NCBI GenBank assembly: GCA_016183235.1
Contig: JACPFA010000026.1
Coordinates: 97,284-161,283, forward strand
Source of the DNA: Deltaproteobacteria bacterium
Lineage (GTDB): Bacteria > UBA10199 > DSSB01 > JACPFA01
DNA length: 64,000 nucleotides
Direction of reading: 5' to 3'
Under the pieces are notes generated by a model. That model was not told where the DNA came from. It searched no databases and saw nothing but the letters and a program-made list of their open reading frames with translations. The translations under genes were made by a program, and so were the position numbers. This document shows, piece after piece, positions 37,194 to 45,418 of the stretch (positions are counted from its first letter, which is position 1; every line of letters starts with the position of its first letter).

Positions 37194-37574
37194 ATGTGGG
37201 AACCTGTGCATCCTTACTTTCCGGTGTTGTTATTAATTGTCTTGGGCGTTGGCTTTTCGGGTGCCTTTGTCGTTTTGAGTTATTTAATAGGCAGGCCCAA
37301 GCGATCGCGCACTGATTTGAGCCCTTATGAATGTGGTGTGCCTTCCAAAGAAGGGGCTCGGGATCGGTTCTCCGTAAAGTTTTTCTTAGTGGCCTTGCTC
37401 TTTATTCTTTTTGATGTTGAAGCGGTTTTTTTATTTCCTTGGGCCATGTTATTTAAAGATTTTCAAGCCATGGGGATGGGGCTTTTCATCTTTGGTGAGA
37501 TGGTTCTATTTATTGGGGTGCTGGCGTTGGGTTTAGTTTATGTGTGGAAACGAGGCGCCCTAGAATGGAGTTAA
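37194..37574 (+). CDS. nuoA: NADH-quinone oxidoreductase subunit A
   Basis: A 126-residue membrane subunit of complex I with three transmembrane helices. [20 protein letters not shown], the loop [21 protein letters not shown] (conserved cysteine that switches accessibility) and [16 protein letters not shown] are diagnostic. ATG 37194 is preferred; TTG 37176 also opens the frame. It is the first gene of the nuo operon; a promoter is not obvious, as the upstream 450 bp is mostly hairpin repeat. Confidence 0.95.
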   Translation: MWEPVHPYFPVLLLIVLGVGFSGAFVVLSYLIGRPKRSRTDLSPYECGVPSKEGARDRFSVKFFLVALLFILFDVEAVFLFPWAMLFKDFQAMGMGLFIFGEMVLFIGVLALGLVYVWKRGALEWS

Positions 37575-37575
37575 T

Positions 37576-38082
37576 ATGACATCCGTGGCAGAAAATAATG
37601 TCTTAACCACCAAACTCCAAGAAGTGGTGGCTTGGGGGCGTAAATATTCTCTGTGGCCTATGCCCTTTGGTACGGCCTGCTGTGCCATTGAATTCATGGG
37701 TGCGGTGTCGTCGGTGTTTGATATTTCACGTTTTGGCGCTGAATTGGTGCGATTTTCCCCACGGCAAAGCGACTTGATGTTAGTGCTAGGGACCATCAAT
37801 TACAAACAGGCCCCTATTTTGAAGAAAATTTATGCCCAAATGTGCGAACCCAAATGGGTGGTTGCGGTGGGGGCCTGTGCCTCCTGCGGTGGTTTCTATG
37901 ACAATTATGCGGTGGTGCAAGGCATCGACGAAATCATTCCGGTCGATGTTTTTGTGTCGGGTTGTCCACCGCGCCCCGAGCAAATTTTATTAGCGATCAT
38001 AAAAATTCAAGAAAAATTGGAAAAGCAGGCCCGTGGTGAGGTGGCTGTAGATAAGCCGAAAGCGCAGGTACATGCAGATTGA
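37576..38082 (+). CDS. nuoB: NADH-quinone oxidoreductase subunit B
   Basis: A 168-residue subunit that holds Fe-S cluster N2, the last before quinone. The ligand cysteines are in [23 protein letters not shown] and [12 protein letters not shown]. It begins 1 bp after nuoA and overlaps nuoC by 11 bp. Confidence 0.97.
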   Translation: MTSVAENNVLTTKLQEVVAWGRKYSLWPMPFGTACCAIEFMGAVSSVFDISRFGAELVRFSPRQSDLMLVLGTINYKQAPILKKIYAQMCEPKWVVAVGACASCGGFYDNYAVVQGIDEIIPVDVFVSGCPPRPEQILLAIIKIQEKLEKQARGEVAVDKPKAQVHAD

Positions 38083-38557
38083 ATTAGAAAAAATAACGAA
38101 TCGGTTTGGAGACAAGGTTATTTCGTGTGGGATGCAACATAGTATTCCTTACGTTGTGGTAGAAGCCTCGGCCCTTTTAGATTTTCTGAAATTTTGTAAA
38201 GAAGATAAAGCCACCGACATGAGCATGCTGCTTGATATGGTAGCTGTAGATTATCACAACAAGCGCCCCGTTCGGTTTGAGGTGGTTTATGTATTATATT
38301 CGGTTCAAAAAAATCACCGTTTGTTAGTCAAAGTAGAGGTTCCTGAACAAAAACCCATGTTACCTACGGTAACCGATTTGTGGAAATCGGCGAATTGGGC
38401 CGAACGTGAGGTTTACGATATGATGGGGATCAAATTTTTAGGGCATCCCAACCTCAAGCGCATTTTGCTGTTCGAAAGTTTTGAAGGGCATCCGCTGCGT
38501 AAAGATTATCCGATTACCAGGCGTCAACCCATTCCGGAGGTAGTTGAAATACCATGA
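38072..38557 (+). CDS. nuoC: NADH-quinone oxidoreductase subunit C
   Basis: A 161-residue 30-kDa-type subunit of the hydrophilic arm. [41 protein letters not shown] and [20 protein letters not shown] are the family signature. It is a separate gene, not fused to nuoD as in E. coli. It overlaps nuoB by 11 bp and nuoD by 4 bp. Confidence 0.97.
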   Translation: MQIELEKITNRFGDKVISCGMQHSIPYVVVEASALLDFLKFCKEDKATDMSMLLDMVAVDYHNKRPVRFEVVYVLYSVQKNHRLLVKVEVPEQKPMLPTVTDLWKSANWAEREVYDMMGIKFLGHPNLKRILLFESFEGHPLRKDYPITRRQPIPEVVEIP

Positions 38558-39747
38558 GCGAACCATCCGGTGGCGATTTAAATACCAAACCCATGCATCT
38601 CAATATTGGCCCTAATCATCCGGCCATGCATGGCACGCTGCGCCTTTATTGCGAGCTCGATGGCGAAACCATCATCAAGGCCATCCCCGAAATTGGTTAT
38701 TTGCATCGTGGTTTTGAAAAACATGCTGAAAATAGCGATTACACGCAGGTGATTCCCTACACCGATCGGCTCAATTACGTTTCACCCATGATGAATAATG
38801 TTGGGTTTTGTTTAGCGGTCGAAGAATTATTTCATGTGAGCATCCCCGAGCGTGCTCAGGTGTGTCGCGTGATTGCCTGTGAAATGAATCGCATCATGGA
38901 TCATTTGGTTTGTGTTGGCACCAATGCCGTTGATTTAGGGGCACTCACCAATTTTTGGTATTTCTTCAACGTACGAGAAAAAATGTATAACCTGATTGAA
39001 GGCATGTGTGGGGCTAGGCTTACCACCAATTATACCCGTATTGGTGGCGTAAGCCGTGATTTGCCAGAAAATTTTGAACCCACCCTCCGCAGTGTTTTAA
39101 AAGATTTACGCCAAAGTATCGACGATGTTTCTAGCCTGTTACAACGCAATAAGATTTTTTTAGATCGTACGGTTGACATCGGAGTGGTGAGTCAAGCCGA
39201 TGCGATATCTTATGGGTTTACCGGCCCTTGTTTGCGGGCCACCGGGGTGGCAAGAGATATTCGCAAAGACAAACCCTACTTAGGTTATGAACAATATGAT
39301 TTTGAAGTCGTGGTGGGTGAGCATGGGGATAGTTTTGATCGTCTTTTTGTACGCGTCGAAGAAATGAACCAAAGCATTCGCATTATCGAGCAAGCCTTGG
39401 CAAAACTCAAACCTGGCCCCATTGTGAGCGAGGATCATCGCGTTGCGCTGCCTCCCAAGGCCCAAGTTTACACAAGCATCGAAGCCCTTATGAATCATTT
39501 CAAATTAATTTACGAAGGGGTTCGCCCCCCACCCGGCGAGATTTATTCTTCGACTGAAGCGGCCAATGGGGAATTGGGTTTTTATATTGTCAGCGATGGC
39601 AGCAAAAACCCTTATCGCGTTAAGGTGCGGCCACCCTGTTTTGCCATTTATGCAGCGTTTCCGCAAATGATCACGGGGGGCATGATTGCCGATGCCATTG
39701 CAATTTTAGGTAACTTGAATGTTGTAGCAGGAGAACTGGATAGGTAG
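38554..39747 (+). CDS. nuoD: NADH-quinone oxidoreductase subunit D
   Basis: A 397-residue 49-kDa-type subunit forming the quinone site with Nuo[46 protein letters not shown] and the C-terminal FGEVDR-like ending (VVAGELDR) are in place. The stop codon is followed at once by dispersed repeats. Confidence 0.97.
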   Translation: MSEPSGGDLNTKPMHLNIGPNHPAMHGTLRLYCELDGETIIKAIPEIGYLHRGFEKHAENSDYTQVIPYTDRLNYVSPMMNNVGFCLAVEELFHVSIPERAQVCRVIACEMNRIMDHLVCVGTNAVDLGALTNFWYFFNVREKMYNLIEGMCGARLTTNYTRIGGVSRDLPENFEPTLRSVLKDLRQSIDDVSSLLQRNKIFLDRTVDIGVVSQADAISYGFTGPCLRATGVARDIRKDKPYLGYEQYDFEVVVGEHGDSFDRLFVRVEEMNQSIRIIEQALAKLKPGPIVSEDHRVALPPKAQVYTSIEALMNHFKLIYEGVRPPPGEIYSSTEAANGELGFYIVSDGSKNPYRVKVRPPCFAIYAAFPQMITGGMIADAIAILGNLNVVAGELDR

Positions 39748-39830
39748 GGATTGCTTCCCCCGGATCAAGTCCGGGGTCGCAATGACAGGTACGTTGTCAT
39801 TGCGAGACCAGCAGGGCGAAGCAATCTCGA
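39748..39830. repeat. two partial GTCATTGCGAG repeats between nuoD and nuoE
   Basis: GGATTGCTTCCCCCGGATCA ending TCGCAATGACA (39748-39787) is a right-half copy with a CCCGGATCAAGTCCGGGG hairpin. TGTCATTGCGAGACCAGCAG (39794 onward) with GAAGCAATCTC is a left-half copy. Together they fill the nuoD-nuoE gap; the second ends about 10 bp before the nuoE ATG. Confidence 0.8.
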
Positions 39831-39839
39831 TTATAAACT

Positions 39840-40310
39840 ATGTTTGAATTTACCAGCGAAAATTTAGCCGAGTTTCAAAAGATTTTACAACGCTATTCCA
39901 TCAAGCGAGCGGCCCTGTTGCCGGCGCTCTGGCTTGTCCAAAAACAAACAGGCTTTATTAGCCGAGAAGCCATGCTTTATGTGGCAGGTCTGTTAGACGT
40001 GGCGCCTGCCAAGGTTTACGAAGTGGTGACCTTTTATACGATGTTTCATCAAAAACCAGTGGGGGAATATCATATTCAAGTTTGTCGCACCCTTTCTTGT
40101 CAGTTGTTAGGTAGCCCAAGTATTACCGAACATTTAAAAAAGCGATTGGGGATTGGTTTAGGGGAAATCACCACCGATGGGCGCTTTAGTTTAGTGGAGG
40201 TTGAATGCCTGGGTTCTTGTGGGACGGGGCCTATGTTTCAGGTTAATGATGAATATCATGAGAATTTAACGATAGAAAAGGTAGATAAGATTCTTGAGGA
40301 GTTGAAATAG
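39840..40310 (+). CDS. nuoE: NADH-quinone oxidoreductase subunit E
   Basis: A 156-residue 24-kDa-type thioredoxin-fold subunit carrying the 2Fe-2S cluster N1a. The four cysteines are in CRTLSC and ECLGSCGTGP. ALLPALWLVQKQTGFIS is the N-terminal helix pair. It stands between two repeat blocks; no clear ribosome site is seen within the repeat-derived leader. Confidence 0.96.
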   Translation: MFEFTSENLAEFQKILQRYSIKRAALLPALWLVQKQTGFISREAMLYVAGLLDVAPAKVYEVVTFYTMFHQKPVGEYHIQVCRTLSCQLLGSPSITEHLKKRLGIGLGEITTDGRFSLVEVECLGSCGTGPMFQVNDEYHENLTIEKVDKILEELK

Positions 40311-40322
40311 ATGTGAGGCCTT

Positions 40323-40460
40323 CTGTCATTGCGAGCCCAGCAGGGTGAAGCAATCTCTTCTGTTTAAGCGATGGGATTGCCACGCCCGTTGGGCTCGCAA
40401 TGACAGAGGGGCCATTCGGTCCCGCGATGACAGAGGGCCAGAAGGCCTCGTAATGACAGA
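40323..40460. repeat. GTCATTGCGAG palindromic repeat with two satellites between nuoE and nuoF
   Basis: A full copy at 40323-40405 (with CAATCTCTTCTGTTTAAGCG) is followed by two short degenerate hairpin units: GAGGGGCCATTCGGTCCCGC and GAGGGCCAGAAGGCCTCGTA, each ending ATGACAGA. The block ends 6 bp before the nuoF ATG. Confidence 0.85.
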
Positions 40461-40466
40461 AAAATT

Positions 40467-41717
40467 ATGGAACAACGTTTAACAAAAAATTTTAAAGTCA
40501 AAGATAGCCATCGCTTGGAGGTGAGTCGTGCCCAGGGGGGGTATCAAAGCCTGGCTAAACTTTTTCAAATGAAACCCGAAGAAGTTATCAACCAGGTTAA
40601 AGAGGCAGGGCTGCGGGGGCGTGGTGGGGCTGGGTTTGCGGCAGGGCTTAAGTGGAGTTTTATCCCAAAAAATTCTGGCAAGCCAGTTTATTTAACAGTG
40701 AATGCCGATGAAAGCGAACCTGGCACCTTTAAAGATCGCTACATCCTCGAGCTCGACCCTCACCTTTTAATCGAAGGTATCATTGCCGCTTGTTATGCCA
40801 TCGGGGCCCATGTGAGCTATGTGTATATTCGGGGCGAATTTTATTTTCCCATGCAACGCCTCCAGGCCGCTATTGAGGAGGCTTATCAGGCAGGGCTATT
40901 GGGGAAAAACATTTTGAACTCAGGCTTTGATTTAGAAGTTTATATCCATCGTGGGGCAGGGGCCTATATTTGCGGTGAAGAAACCGCACTCTTAGAATCC
41001 ATTGAAGGCAAACGGGGGCACCCGCGGCTTAAACCCCCTTATCCAGCAATCGTGGGTTTGTTTGGTTGCCCCACCATTATCAATAATGTTGAAACCATTG
41101 CGAGTGTTCCTTATATTATTCAAAATGGGGTGCAGGCCTACCGAGCCGTAGGCACGCAAAAAAGCCCTGGCACGAAGTTGTTTTGTGTTTCCGGGCATGT
41201 GGTTCGCCCAGGCAATTATGAACGCCCTTTGGGTTATCCACTTAAAAATTTAATTTTTGAAGATTGTGGTGGAATACGGGGTGGCAAAAAATTAAAGGCG
41301 GTGATCCCCGGTGGGTCTTCTACGCCGATCCTCGATGCCAACGATGTTGAAACCGTGCTGTTAGATTATGAATCCATGGAGGCCCATGGCAGCATGCTGG
41401 GTTCGGGTGGGGTGATTGTGTTGGATGACACCACCAATATGGTAGACGCCTTGGGCAACCTCGCCCGTTTTTATGCCCACGAATCCTGTGGGCAATGTTC
41501 GCCTTGTCGTGAGGGTACGGGTTGGGCAGCTAAAATTTTAGATCGCATGTTAAGTGGGGAGGGTAGACCCAAAGATTTAGAACTATTGCGTTCTATTGCC
41601 GATAATATGGCGGGTAAAACCATCTGTGTGCTGGCTGACTCTTTATCCATGCCTATTTGGAGTTATATGAAAAAATTTAGAGGAGAGTTTGAGGCCTATG
41701 CCAACCCTAACCATTGA
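40467..41717 (+). CDS. nuoF: NADH-quinone oxidoreductase subunit F
   Basis: A 416-residue 51-kDa-type subunit that binds NADH and FMN. LRGRGGAGFAAGLKW is the nucleotide loop, NADESEPGTFKDRYI the FMN site, GAGAYICGEETALLESIEG the NADH site. ESCGQCSPCREGTGW with the later cysteine in TICVLAD holds the 4Fe-4S cluster N3. It overlaps nuoG by 20 bp. Confidence 0.97.
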   Translation: MEQRLTKNFKVKDSHRLEVSRAQGGYQSLAKLFQMKPEEVINQVKEAGLRGRGGAGFAAGLKWSFIPKNSGKPVYLTVNADESEPGTFKDRYILELDPHLLIEGIIAACYAIGAHVSYVYIRGEFYFPMQRLQAAIEEAYQAGLLGKNILNSGFDLEVYIHRGAGAYICGEETALLESIEGKRGHPRLKPPYPAIVGLFGCPTIINNVETIASVPYIIQNGVQAYRAVGTQKSPGTKLFCVSGHVVRPGNYERPLGYPLKNLIFEDCGGIRGGKKLKAVIPGGSSTPILDANDVETVLLDYESMEAHGSMLGSGGVIVLDDTTNMVDALGNLARFYAHESCGQCSPCREGTGWAAKILDRMLSGEGRPKDLELLRSIADNMAGKTICVLADSLSMPIWSYMKKFRGEFEAYANPNH

Positions 41718-43158
41718 TGGCATTCAAGTTACTGTAGAACCGGGTACCACCTTGATCGAGGCTGCCAAGCAAGTTGGTAAAAGCGTTCCCCATTTTTGTT
41801 ATCATAAAAAACTTTCTATCGCAGGCAATTGCCGCATGTGTTTGGTCGAAGTTGAAAAGATGAACAAGCCCGTTGTTTCCTGCCAGGTAACAGCGGCAGA
41901 AGGCATGGTGGTTAAAACCGATAGTGAAAAAGTCAAAAATTTGCGTAAAAACGTTTTGGAATTTATTCTCATCAATCATCCCATCGATTGCCCGGTTTGC
42001 GATCAAGCCGGCGAGTGTAAATTACAAGAATATTACATGGATCATTCGATCGCCGATAGTCAGATGACGGAGGCCAAAGTGCATAAACCAAAGCGGGTCG
42101 ACTTAGGGCCATTGGTGGTTTTAGACGATGAACGTTGTGTGTTGTGCAGTCGCTGCATTCGTTTCTGCGACGAAATCACAAAAACCGGCGAGCTTTGTTT
42201 TGTCAATCGCGGGGATCATCAAACCTTAACCACCTTTCCGGGCATGAAGCTCGATAATCTTTATTCCCTCAACACCGTCGATATTTGCCCCGTGGGGGCT
42301 TTAACCAACAAAGATTTTCGTTTTGCCTGTCGGGTGTGGTTTTTAAAAGAGACCCCTTCCATTTGTACGGGTTGTGCAACGGGTTGCAATATTACAATCA
42401 ATCATTATGACGATAAGATTTATCGCTATCTTCCGCGAGAAAACGAAGCGGTCAATCAATGTTGGTTATGCGATGAGGGGAGGCTTTCCTATAAATTTGT
42501 CAACGACTCAAGTCGATTGCTGCGCCCCAAGGCCAAAACCAACGGCCAGGCTTCTTTTGTAGCCCCCACCGTGGCCATGGAAGTTTTGGTGTCTCAAGTA
42601 GAAAAAACCAAGCCACAAGATATTGTATTGGTGGGTTCGGCCCTCGAGTCCAACGAAAATAATTTGGCGCTTAAGAAATTGGCCGATCTTTTGGGAGTCA
42701 CGCATTTGTATTATTCGGCTCGAATTGTGCCTAATCCCTCGCACGATGATTTCTTAATCAAGGCCGATAAAAACCCCAACCGAGCGGGTGTAGAAAAATT
42801 AGGGTTTAAACCCCTGCTAGGGGCTGCTCCTATTCATAGTAAGGTTTGTATCATCTTGGGTGGTCTGTCTGAAGCAGAGCAAAAGGCTCTGCAACCAAAA
42901 GCTAGCGGCCATTGGGTGATGCTGGCTTCTAATGAAGGGCCAGATACCCAAGCCGCCGATCTAATATTCCCCACTGCAACCTTTGCCGAACAAGAGGGGA
43001 CCTTTACTAATTTTCAAGGTAGGGTGCAGCCCTTTGCCAAGGCCTTCGAGCCCAAGGGTGATACCAGACCCGCTTCGCAATGGATCGAAGAGTTGGCTGT
43101 GCGGTTGGGTTTCTGTCATTGCGAGGCAAGCCAGCTCCTTCGCTCAGGCTCAGGATAA
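41698..43158 (+). CDS. nuoG: NADH-quinone oxidoreductase subunit G, short form with repeat-derived C-terminus
   Basis: A 486-residue 75-kDa-type subunit; the family is often 650-900 residues. It has the 2Fe-2S ferredoxin domain (HFCYHKKLSIAGNCRMCLVE), the N5/N4 ligands (DCPVCDQAGECKLQ, CVLCSRCIRFC, DICPVGALT) and the extra N7-type set CTGCATGC plus NQCWLCDEGR. The molybdopterin-like domain is cut short. The last 15 residues (CHCEASQLLRSGSG) are read from a GTCATTGCGAG repeat that supplies the stop codon. ATG 41698 is chosen over TTG 41689. Confidence 0.95.
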   Translation: MPTLTIDGIQVTVEPGTTLIEAAKQVGKSVPHFCYHKKLSIAGNCRMCLVEVEKMNKPVVSCQVTAAEGMVVKTDSEKVKNLRKNVLEFILINHPIDCPVCDQAGECKLQEYYMDHSIADSQMTEAKVHKPKRVDLGPLVVLDDERCVLCSRCIRFCDEITKTGELCFVNRGDHQTLTTFPGMKLDNLYSLNTVDICPVGALTNKDFRFACRVWFLKETPSICTGCATGCNITINHYDDKIYRYLPRENEAVNQCWLCDEGRLSYKFVNDSSRLLRPKAKTNGQASFVAPTVAMEVLVSQVEKTKPQDIVLVGSALESNENNLALKKLADLLGVTHLYYSARIVPNPSHDDFLIKADKNPNRAGVEKLGFKPLLGAAPIHSKVCIILGGLSEAEQKALQPKASGHWVMLASNEGPDTQAADLIFPTATFAEQEGTFTNFQGRVQPFAKAFEPKGDTRPASQWIEELAVRLGFCHCEASQLLRSGSG

Positions 43159-43212
43159 ACTCCGCAATCTCATCCAACGACGAGATTGCTTCGCGGATGC
43201 TCGCAATGACAG
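43113..43212. repeat. GTCATTGCGAG repeat that ends nuoG and leads nuoH
   Basis: CTGTCATTGCGAGGCAAGCC at 43113 lies in frame at the end of nuoG; the right arm CTCGCAATGACAG ends at 43212. An inner GCAATCTCATCC / GAGATTGCTTC stem is kept. Ten bases separate it from the nuoH ATG. Confidence 0.9.
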
Positions 43213-43222
43213 AGAGAATAAT

Positions 43223-44473
43223 ATGTTATTAGCTATTATCAAAATTTTAGTTCCCTTTGCGGCGATCATGAACCTGCTCCCCTTTTTGATATGGCTCGAA
43301 CGTAAAGGTGCGGCTTATATTCAAGATCGTCGAGGCCCCAATCGGGCGAGCATTGCAGGGTTTCGATTAGGTGGCCTGATTCATAGTTTTGCAGATGTGG
43401 TTAAACTTCTCACCAAAGAAGATATTACCCCGGCGCACGTGAATCGCATTTTTTACACCATGGCACCCATGATTACGATGGCCGTAGCCTGCATGACCTT
43501 TGCGGTCATTCCCTTTGCCGATACCCTCCATGTCAATGGCCAGGCTTTTACCATGCAGGCCGCCGATTTAAATATTGGCCTTTTGTATATATTTGCCATT
43601 GGTTCGCTTTCTGTTTATGGCGTGATGCTGGCGGGGTGGGCGTCAAACAACAAATATGCCTTATTGGGGGGCTTACGTTCGTCGGCCCAAATGATTAGTT
43701 ACGAAATCTCGATGGGTCTTTCGGTGGTGAGCGTCGTCTTATTTTCCGGGACCTTTGAACTTTCCGGTATTATTGCCGAACAGGGGGTTAAACCTTGGCA
43801 TTGGAATATTATCCTTCAACCCATTGCGGCCCTTACCTTTATCACCGCAGTCTTTGCCGAAACCAGTCGCTTACCTTTTGACCTGCCCGAAGGCGAGGCC
43901 GAGATCGTAGCGGGTTTTCACGTCGAATATAGCTCGATGAAATTCGCCCTCTTTTTTATGGCCGAATATGCTCACATTGTGATTGGCAGCGCGATTATTG
44001 TGGCGCTATTTTTTGGTGGTTGGCAGATTCCTTTTGCTTCTACCACATGGTTGCGCATGCATGCGGGCTCGGTGTTGTATTTTGTGCTGTTAGCGACCGC
44101 GGTTGCTTTTATAGCCTTGGGTTGGCACCTTTACAAACGCCGCACCAAAATAAAATGGGGCGACTCCAGGGATCGCGAAAAGGCGCGCTTAGCTACTTTA
44201 TTGATTTTGTCAGGGATGGCCTTAGCTATTTTTGTAGTAACGCAAGCCCCCCTTGTTTTAAGCCAACTCCAGGCTCAAATCATGGTAGCGGCCCTGCAGT
44301 TCAGCACTTATTTTATTAAAATTTTAATTTTTTGTTGGATCTTTATTTGGGTTCGTTGGACCTTGCCGCGGTTTCGTTATGATCAAGTCATGCGTTTAGG
44401 TTGGAAACTCATGTTGCCAGCCGCCTTGGCCAATATTTTTGTTTATGCAGCGATAAAACTTTTACTGAGGTAA
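43223..44473 (+). CDS. nuoH: NADH-quinone oxidoreductase subunit H
   Basis: A 416-residue membrane subunit at the quinone chamber. LPFLIWLERKGAAYIQDRRG, GGLIHSFADVVKLLTKEDI, FAETSRLPFDLPEGEAEIVAG and FHVEYSSMKFALFFMAEY are conserved. The start is ATG 43223. The frame is open 80 codons upstream, but that stretch is repeat DNA and the out-of-frame end of nuoG. In most operons nuoI comes next; here nuoJ follows. Confidence 0.96.
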   Translation: MLLAIIKILVPFAAIMNLLPFLIWLERKGAAYIQDRRGPNRASIAGFRLGGLIHSFADVVKLLTKEDITPAHVNRIFYTMAPMITMAVACMTFAVIPFADTLHVNGQAFTMQAADLNIGLLYIFAIGSLSVYGVMLAGWASNNKYALLGGLRSSAQMISYEISMGLSVVSVVLFSGTFELSGIIAEQGVKPWHWNIILQPIAALTFITAVFAETSRLPFDLPEGEAEIVAGFHVEYSSMKFALFFMAEYAHIVIGSAIIVALFFGGWQIPFASTTWLRMHAGSVLYFVLLATAVAFIALGWHLYKRRTKIKWGDSRDREKARLATLLILSGMALAIFVVTQAPLVLSQLQAQIMVAALQFSTYFIKILIFCWIFIWVRWTLPRFRYDQVMRLGWKLMLPAALANIFVYAAIKLLLR

Positions 44474-44481
44474 GTTCAACA

Positions 44482-44511
44482 TGTCATCCCGGGCTAAGAC
44501 CTGAGGATCCA
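44482..44511. repeat. partial TCATCCCGGG repeat between nuoH and nuoJ
   Basis: TGTCATCCCGGGCTAAGACC followed by TGAGGATCCA is a degraded member of the TCATCC family. It occupies most of the 45-bp gap where nuoI would be expected. Confidence 0.6.
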
Positions 44512-44518
44512 CTATATT

Positions 44519-45016
44519 ATGCTAATTTTATTTTACTTTTTTTCAATTGTTTCAATTTTAGCCGCCTTATTAATTTTGTCGGCTAAAAATCCGGTTCATT
44601 GTGCCATTGCTTTGGTGTTGGCACTTTTCAATATTGCTGGGCTCTACATTATGCTCGATGCGCCTTTCCTGGCAGCGATTCAAGTGTTGGTCTATGCCGG
44701 GGCCATCATGGTTTTGTTTGTTTTTGTGATCATGTTGCTCAATCTAAAAGCCGAAGAATTAGTAGAGCAGGGGGTTACCGGGCCGTTTAAATTTTTGGTC
44801 GCCTTGTTGGTGATCAGCAGTTTCGCTTTAACGGCCTTGGTTTTAAAAGAGCCCACTCGGTTTCAAGGGCTTAATGTTTTAGAGTTTGGCACGATTAAAT
44901 TTGTAGGCAAGGCCTTGTTTACCGAATATTTAGTGGCCTTTGAATTAACCTCTATTTTGCTTACGGTCGCTATTTTAGGTGCCATCATTTTGGCCAAGAG
45001 GAGTTTAAAACCTTGA
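44519..45016 (+). CDS. nuoJ: NADH-quinone oxidoreductase subunit J
   Basis: A 165-residue membrane subunit (ND6-type) with five transmembrane helices. NPVHCAIALVLALFNIAGLY, LDAPFLAAIQVLVYAGAIMV and LFVFVIMLLNLK match the family, including the pi-bulge region. It overlaps nuoK by 4 bp. Confidence 0.95.
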   Translation: MLILFYFFSIVSILAALLILSAKNPVHCAIALVLALFNIAGLYIMLDAPFLAAIQVLVYAGAIMVLFVFVIMLLNLKAEELVEQGVTGPFKFLVALLVISSFALTALVLKEPTRFQGLNVLEFGTIKFVGKALFTEYLVAFELTSILLTVAILGAIILAKRSLKP

Positions 45017-45330
45017 TCACACTCAACCATTACCTCGTTTTGTCATTTATTCTTTTTATCTTGGGTTTTGCCGTTTTGAGCCTGCGGCGCAATTTGCTCA
45101 TTATGTTGATGGGGGTCGAGATCATGCTTAACGCGGTGAATATCGCCCTGGTGGCCTTTAGCCGTCTGCATCAGGGGGTTGAAGGGCAAATGGCTGCTTT
45201 TTTTGTCATTGTGTTGGCAGCAGCCGAGGCAGGCGTTGGCTTAGCCATTGTGATTGCTTTGTTTCGCAAACGTGCCTCGGTGCAAACCCATATGTTTATG
45301 GATTTGAGAGATAGGGTGACCCGCTCATAG
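45013..45330 (+). CDS. nuoK: NADH-quinone oxidoreductase subunit K
   Basis: A 105-residue ND4L-type membrane subunit with three helices. VEIMLNAVNIALVAFSR carries the conserved glutamate, and FFVIVLAAAEAGVGLAIVIA the second. The start is TTG at 45013, overlapping the nuoJ stop, as in TTGA coupling. Confidence 0.95.
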   Translation: MITLNHYLVLSFILFILGFAVLSLRRNLLIMLMGVEIMLNAVNIALVAFSRLHQGVEGQMAAFFVIVLAAAEAGVGLAIVIALFRKRASVQTHMFMDLRDRVTRS

Positions 45331-45382
45331 CGGGTCATCCCCCGACTTGATCCCCCGATCAAGTCGGGGGACGGGATCCAGT
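45331..45382. repeat. TCATCCCCCGACTTGATCC palindromic repeat between nuoK and nuoL
   Basis: CGGGTCATCCCCCGACTTGA and its complement TCAAGTCGGGGGACGGGATC form a tight hairpin directly after the nuoK stop. It may act as an mRNA stability or partial termination element. Confidence 0.8.
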
Positions 45383-45418
45383 ATTTGAAGGTAACTATAG
45401 AGTAATAGTGAGGAATAA

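Noticed and set aside
40323-40460. Possible CRISPR array formed by repeated ATGACAGA units
   Set aside because: Units are palindromic, uneven in length and dispersed through the window; there are no equal-length unique spacers or cas genes.
42983-43222. 80-codon upstream extension of nuoH
   Set aside because: It is the out-of-frame end of nuoG plus repeat DNA and has no NuoH similarity; ATG 43223 begins the family sequence.
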